NCBI GenBank assembly: GCA_021808425.1
Contig: JAKBBS010000123.1
Span: forward strand, 1 to 10,166
Length of the DNA stretch: 10,166 bases
Origin: Actinomycetes bacterium
Lineage (GTDB): Bacteria; Actinomycetota; Acidimicrobiia; Acidimicrobiales; Palsa-688
Direction of reading: 5' to 3'
The notes beneath the pieces were generated by a model. It made no database searches. It worked only from the letters and a program-made list of their open reading frames with translations, and was not told where the DNA came from. A program made the translations under genes and the position numbers. Shown here piece after piece: positions 7,016 through 10,166 of the stretch. The first letter of the stretch is position 1. Every line of letters starts with the position of its first letter.

Positions 7016-7870
7016 TCATACCTGCGACGCCAAGGTCGGTGCCTCGAGCAGAGACGCGTGGAGCAGACTATAGACACCGTCGCCGGTGATTGAAGTTGCA
7101 ATATAACCGGCTCTCATGGCAGACCCCATGACAGCACGAAGTTCCAGTCGCCAACTGCGGGCGAGCGTCGGATCTGCCTTTCGGATCGACACAATATCCT
7201 GAGGTACCTGGCAGGCGATGACCGGCGAATCCAAATCGGCCGGTACCCGAACCGGCCGATCGTCGACCCCTACCTCGAGGGCCACCTGGGATTCGTGACC
7301 TGCTGGGGTGCGGAGTGCGTTCTGGGGAAAAGGTTCCCCTGTCGACCAGTACGCCATGCAACGGTCTGTTTCGTCGTTTCCGTTCTGTGCGTCCGGCATC
7401 TCTCCATAGAAGTTCGGATGGTAGCTCACTGCCCGTGCGCCGAGCTTCACCAAGTTGAACCAACCGTTGCGACGCGATAGTGGATCGAAAGTCCATGTGA
7501 TGCCTGCAATACCCTGCGAGGCAGCCCATCTGCGTTGGTGCTCCTTGAGCGCACGACCGACGCCGCTGCTTTGGAAGTCGACGGTCACTCCCGTCACGTG
7601 GGAATGCAACTCGATCACTCCGTTGCGCATGGCAAGGAAACCCACAGAAGCAGCGACCAACTCCCCGTCGTCGAAAGCCCCGCCGACGTAGCCACCCGAG
7701 TGCAAGATGGCGACGAGCAGGTTTACCGGCATAGCCGTCGGGGATCCGCCACCGCCCCATATCGACGCGAGCAATGGTCCGACCGCCGCAAGATGGCCTA
7801 GCTCCTCCAGGTTGCAGACGACCAAGTGTCCGTAATGCGACGTGAGATGAGCTTCTCCGTGACTGTTCAC
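7016..7870 (-). CDS. GNAT family acyltransferase (COG3375 type), probable amino acid N-succinyltransferase
   Basis: A 284-residue GNAT protein. The acetyl/succinyl-CoA binding motif A is QSSGVGRALKEHQR (100-113), preceded by a strand with SHVTGVTV. The segment TFDPLSRRNGWFNLVKLGA (127-145) is the hallmark I associate with COG3375 proteins encoded beside N-succinylamino acid racemases. In that setting the enzyme succinylates the amino group of an amino acid, giving the racemase its substrate. The C-terminal half (about 185-284) continues beyond the GNAT fold. The start is uncertain: GTG 7870 is given, but it lacks a clear ribosome site, and no in-frame ATG lies near. The 19-base gap to the racemase suggests one operon. 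The M20-type desuccinylase that would complete the pathway is not in the window. Confidence 0.87.
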   Translation of the reverse strand: MNSHGEAHLTSHYGHLVVCNLEELGHLAAVGPLLASIWGGGGSPTAMPVNLLVAILHSGGYVGGAFDDGELVAASVGFLAMRNGVIELHSHVTGVTVDFQSSGVGRALKEHQRRWAASQGIAGITWTFDPLSRRNGWFNLVKLGARAVSYHPNFYGEMPDAQNGNDETDRCMAYWSTGEPFPQNALRTPAGHESQVALEVGVDDRPVRVPADLDSPVIACQVPQDIVSIRKADPTLARSWRLELRAVMGSAMRAGYIATSITGDGVYSLLHASLLEAPTLASQV

Positions 7871-7999
7871 TCATTAATATTTTGCCACAACGGGGAGCCG
7901 GGAGGCCCGAGCGAATGCGGAACATGTCGCGGCACTGATCGCGCAACGCCACCCGCCTCGCTTCACGTCAGACTGGGCGTTACATTCGATCGGAGAATC
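7871..7999. promoter_or_regulatory. Divergent intergenic region (GNAT-racemase leftward, phosphatase rightward)
   Basis: These 129 bases separate two divergent genes and must hold promoters for both. An AT-rich island, ATTAATATTTT (7874-7884), lies next to the GNAT start and is the likeliest promoter core for the leftward operon, though no good -35 is placed correctly. On the + side TACATT (7981-7986) is a possible -10 for the phosphatase, also without a good -35. CGGAGA (7991-7996) is the phosphatase ribosome site. No convincing operator palindrome was seen. Confidence 0.4.
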
Positions 8000-8593
8000 A
8001 TGAAACCCTTCAGCATCCTCACCGTCTGCTCCGCGAACCGTTGCCGTTCTCCTATGGCCGAGGCCCTCTTGGCGAAGGCGTTCCTCGACACGCAACCTGA
8101 CGATTTCGCCGTTGCCTCAGCGGGGTTCGGCCCCCCGGGAGCACCCGCCGAACTTGAGGTCGTCGAAGTGATGGCCGACATCGGCCTCGACGTGACCGGC
8201 CACCGGAGCACCACCGTAAGCACCTCCCTCCTCGCCGAGGCAGACCTCGTCTTGGCGATGACTCGTCAGCACGTCATGGAACTGGCGCTGCTCGACGAGG
8301 CTGCCTGGCCGAAGACGTTCCTTATTGGTGAGTTCGCGTCTCTCGCCAGCGAAACCAACGGGCCAGGGAGATCCGCCGGCAACGAACTGACCGACCTCGC
8401 AAGCGACCCCGACGACGACCTCCATCGGAGGGTTGCACGCTTGCACCTGGGCCGCCGGCGCGCCGACCTTCTGAACTTGCCGTCCGCTCTCGAAATCACC
8501 GACCCAATCGGCGGCCCGCTACGCGGCTACCGCGTTACCCGCGACAGGATCGCGAACCTCTCCAGGGTCATCGCCGGTTACCTGTCCTCCTAG
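8000..8593 (+). CDS. Low-molecular-weight protein tyrosine phosphatase (LMW-PTP / arsenate reductase family)
   Basis: A cytoplasmic phosphatase of 197 residues that should remove phosphate from tyrosine. The P-loop VCSANRCRSPMAE (9-21) has the CX5R(S) signature: nucleophile C10, phosphate-binding R16, S17. The general acid is D168 in TDPIGGP (167-173), with Y177 following as in the family. It is about 40-50 residues longer than the usual ~150 because of a hydrophilic, charged insertion (about 112-160) before the acid loop, a form I associate with actinobacterial members. Such enzymes often pair with a tyrosine kinase controlling envelope polysaccharide, but none is in view. Thioredoxin-type arsenate reductase action cannot be excluded. 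ATG 8000 is chosen for GGAGA just upstream and the exact fit to the family N-terminus. The frame is open further upstream, to 7826. Confidence 0.92.
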   Translation: MKPFSILTVCSANRCRSPMAEALLAKAFLDTQPDDFAVASAGFGPPGAPAELEVVEVMADIGLDVTGHRSTTVSTSLLAEADLVLAMTRQHVMELALLDEAAWPKTFLIGEFASLASETNGPGRSAGNELTDLASDPDDDLHRRVARLHLGRRRADLLNLPSALEITDPIGGPLRGYRVTRDRIANLSRVIAGYLSS

Positions 8594-8596
8594 CTA

Positions 8597-8620
8597 TCAG
8601 CACCGCTACCTGTGCTCTGA
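8597..8620 (+). terminator. Small hairpin after the phosphatase gene
   Basis: TCAG-CAC (8597-8603) pairs with GTG-(CT)-CTGA (8612-8620) through a two-base bulge, three bases after the phosphatase stop. No T-run follows. It is a weak terminator candidate, but its place is right for ending the phosphatase transcript before the separate promoter of the next operon. Confidence 0.3.
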
Positions 8621-8631
8621 GGCCATCGGTT

Positions 8632-8661
8632 CGTTGCGTGATGCAGGCCGACAACGCAACG
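8632..8661. repeat. Inverted repeat CGTTGCGT / ACGCAACG upstream of the arginine operon
   Basis: Perfect 8-base arms at 8632-8639 and 8654-8661 are separated by 14 bases. They lie 39-68 bases after the phosphatase stop and about 30 bases before the -35 box of the next operon. They could be an operator or, in RNA, a hairpin terminator without T-run. Confidence 0.5.
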
Positions 8662-8695
8662 GATAGGTGGTCATAGGCAATACCGCGGCGTTGTC
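8650..8695. repeat. Second inverted repeat GACAACGC / GCGTTGTC overlapping the first and the -35 box
   Basis: Perfect 8-base arms at 8650-8657 and 8688-8695 are 30 bases apart. The left arm shares bases with the right arm of the 8632-8661 repeat, so the two structures exclude each other if formed in RNA. The right arm covers most of the -35 element TTGTCT (8691-8696). As protein sites, the three arms share the core CGTTG/CAACG. Confidence 0.45.
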
Positions 8696-8719
8696 TTGTG
8701 GGCGGATCGTCCTTACGAT
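8691..8719 (+). promoter_or_regulatory. Candidate promoter of the hydrolase-cyclodeaminase operon
   Basis: TTGTCT (8691-8696) and TACGAT (8714-8719) are spaced by 17 bases and fit an actinobacterial vegetative promoter. Start would be near 8726, giving an 18-base leader that contains the strong ribosome site AAGGAGAG (8733-8740), three bases from ATG 8744. Confidence 0.55.
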
Positions 8720-8743
8720 TACTGGAGACGACAAGGAGAGATC

Positions 8744-9586
8744 ATGTCTGCCAGCACCGCAACCGCCATGCGAGACACAGTTCGAATCCCCACGAAGCGA
8801 CACCTGCTCATGTGCCCGCCGACGCACTTCGAGGTGACCTATTCGATCAATCCGTGGATGAACACCGATGTGATGGTGGACCCCGACCTCGCCATGACGC
8901 AATGGTCGGCGCTACGAGACTGCTACCGGCGACTGGGCCATCACGTTGACACGGTCCAGGCAGTTCCCGGCTTGCCGGACATGGTGTTCGCTGCGAACTC
9001 CGGCGTCGTGAGGAGCGGCCGTGTCCTAGTCGCGAACTTCACCCACGCCGAGCGCAAAGGCGAGAGCCCGGCGTACCGTAGCTGGTTCGTCGGCAGAGGA
9101 TTCGGCACCGTCACGACAGCAACCGAGCAGAACGAGGGCGAAGGAGACGTCCTGAGCGTCGGTGACGTCATGCTGGCAGGAACCGGCTTTCGCACCTCTG
9201 TGGCCGCCCACGAGGAGCTTCGGCGATTCTTCGAAGTCCCAGTCATCACGCTCAACCTCGTCGACCCTCGCTTCTACCACCTCGACACGGCGCTGGCAGT
9301 CCTCGACGACCGGACGGTCGCCTACTTTCCTGGGGCGTTCTCTCGCGGGAGTGTGTCGCTCCTAAACGAACTGTTCCCAGATGCCATCCTTGTCGACGAG
9401 GTAGATGCCTGCGAGTTCGGCCTCAACGCCATGTCCGACGGGTACAACGTCGTCCTGTCCGAGACTCCTGTGGCATTTCACGAGCAGCTTCGAGACCGGG
9501 GATTCAATCCGATCGGGGTCGACACGAGCGAACTGATCAAAGCTGGTGGTAGCGCCAAGTGCGCAACACTGGAGTTGAGACCATGA
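8744..9586 (+). CDS. Guanidine-modifying hydrolase (DDAH-like), probable arginine dihydrolase
   Basis: A 280-residue member of the guanidine-group-modifying (ADI/DDAH/AGAT) superfamily, resembling M. tuberculosis Rv2323c as I recall it. Visible active-site elements are MCPPTHF (23-29) and INPWM (35-39) in the N-terminal substrate region, LPDMVFAAN (77-85), E133/D135, catalytic H179 in FYHLD, and nucleophile C273 in SAKCATLELRP. Annotation pipelines usually call this dimethylargininase. However, N85 replaces the acidic residue of the VFVED motif in DDAH, and the INPWM and VFxAN pattern is that of cyanobacterial ArgZ/AgrE, which hydrolyse arginine to ornithine, CO2 and two ammonia. The next gene, overlapping by ATGA, is an ornithine cyclodeaminase, which fits an ornithine product. 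Strong ribosome site AAGGAGAG decides ATG 8744. Confidence 0.88.
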   Translation: MSASTATAMRDTVRIPTKRHLLMCPPTHFEVTYSINPWMNTDVMVDPDLAMTQWSALRDCYRRLGHHVDTVQAVPGLPDMVFAANSGVVRSGRVLVANFTHAERKGESPAYRSWFVGRGFGTVTTATEQNEGEGDVLSVGDVMLAGTGFRTSVAAHEELRRFFEVPVITLNLVDPRFYHLDTALAVLDDRTVAYFPGAFSRGSVSLLNELFPDAILVDEVDACEFGLNAMSDGYNVVLSETPVAFHEQLRDRGFNPIGVDTSELIKAGGSAKCATLELRP

Positions 9587-10166
9587 GCGTTCTGTTCGTC
9601 GACGTCGAGGCGATGTCACGATGGATTTCCGACCGCGGAGCGGAGCGGATTCTCGTGGAACTGGCTAAGGCTATCGAAAGCGACTTCGTGAGGTGGCAGG
9701 CTTTCGACAAGACACCTCGGCTCGCTGCACACTCACCCGACGGGGTGATCGAACTCATGCCCACCAGCGACGGCAATCAGTACGGCTTCAAGTACGTCAA
9801 CGGCCACCCGAAGAACCCGGAGAGGGGCTACCAAACCGTCACGGCCTTCGGTGTCCTCGCAGACGTGCATAGCGGCTACCCGACGATGCTCGCAGAGATG
9901 ACAATCCTGACCGCATTGCGAACCGCCGCGACCTCGGCGATGGCAGCCCGCCACCTCGCCAGGCGCGGCTCGCGTGTGATGTCGCTCATCGGGTGCGGCG
10001 CCCAAGCCGAGTTCCAGGCACTCGCGTTCAAGGCGGTCCTCGGGATCGACAGCTTCCGCTTCTGGGACACCGACCCCGACGCCATGGACAAATTCGAGCG
10101 CAATTCCCAAAGGTTGGGCCTCAAGGCCACCAGGGTCGCAGATCCGCTCGACGTGACCGACGGTGC
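9583..10166 (+). CDS. ocd: Ornithine cyclodeaminase, N-terminal 194 residues (cut by window end)
   Basis: Converts L-ornithine to L-proline and ammonia using bound NAD+. The frame runs from ATG 9583 off the right edge; the family is about 340-360 residues, so a bit over half is present. It resembles Pseudomonas ornithine cyclodeaminase as I recall it. GFKYVNGHPKNP (68-79) carries K70, matching the substrate-binding lysine; R46 and R113 fit the carboxylate-binding arginines; TALRTAATSAMAARHLA (110-126) is a family block. The Rossmann NAD site is GCGAQAEFQ (137-145). The catalytic aspartate lies beyond the edge, so it cannot be checked. The ATG shares ATGA with the hydrolase stop, so translation is coupled and the two proteins are made together. 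Confidence 0.92.
   Translation, partial: MSVLFVDVEAMSRWISDRGAERILVELAKAIESDFVRWQAFDKTPRLAAHSPDGVIELMPTSDGNQYGFKYVNGHPKNPERGYQTVTAFGVLADVHSGYPTMLAEMTILTALRTAATSAMAARHLARRGSRVMSLIGCGAQAEFQALAFKAVLGIDSFRFWDTDPDAMDKFERNSQRLGLKATRVADPLDVTDG

Noticed and set aside
6997..7101. N-terminal extension of the racemase up to 7101
   Set aside because: The extra residues overlap the end of the GNAT gene and are absent from the family. ATG 6996 aligns with the known N-terminus.
7068..7952. A 294-codon frame on - overlapping the GNAT gene, beginning at a position near the promoter island
   Set aside because: The translation is Arg-rich with no recognisable domain, while the overlapping frame encodes clear GNAT motifs. 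It is a shadow.
7826..7999. N-terminal extension of the phosphatase (58 codons)
   Set aside because: It runs through the divergent promoter region and overlaps the GNAT start. The family begins a few residues before the P-loop, matching ATG 8000.

Overview
The window looks like chromosomal DNA from a high-GC, probably actinobacterial, genome. Three things point there: coding strands rich in C/G-ending codons, a tRNA gene without an encoded CCA end, and enzyme types common in Actinobacteria (an Amycolatopsis-like N-acylamino acid racemase, a long LMW tyrosine phosphatase, an Rv2323c-like guanidine hydrolase). I cannot assign a genus. No transposase, integrase, CRISPR array or rRNA is visible.

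Left edge (1-375): the last 33 codons of a leftward-truncated gene on + face a tRNA-Ala(TGC) gene on -. A hairpin lies between them and could end transcription from both sides. The tRNA has a perfect TATAAT element upstream. Next comes a DHA2-type 14-helix drug efflux transporter on + (376-1860), whose codon use is visibly less GC-rich than its neighbours.

Central leftward block (7870 down to 1882, all on -): in transcription order, a COG3375-type GNAT acyltransferase, an N-succinylamino acid racemase / o-succinylbenzoate synthase, an NAD-type short-chain dehydrogenase, an enoyl-CoA hydratase, an OafA-like membrane acyltransferase and a membrane-anchored PHB-depolymerase-like esterase. I read these as three couplets. 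GNAT plus racemase matches the N-succinylation/racemization route from D- to L-amino acids. SDR plus hydratase are consecutive beta-oxidation steps, apparently from their own leaderless promoter. Acyltransferase plus esterase overlap by GTGA and may add and remove acyl groups at the cell envelope.

Right rightward block (8000 to the edge, on +): an LMW protein tyrosine phosphatase, then, behind its own promoter, a guanidine-group-modifying hydrolase overlapping by ATGA with an ornithine cyclodeaminase cut by the window end. The hydrolase carries Asn where DDAH enzymes carry an acidic residue. The pair looks like a two-gene version of the cyanobacterial arginine dihydrolase-ornithine cyclodeaminase fusion AgrE, taking arginine through ornithine to proline. 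This is the most interesting functional lead here. The DNA upstream of the pair has overlapping inverted repeats, one of which reaches into the -35 box.
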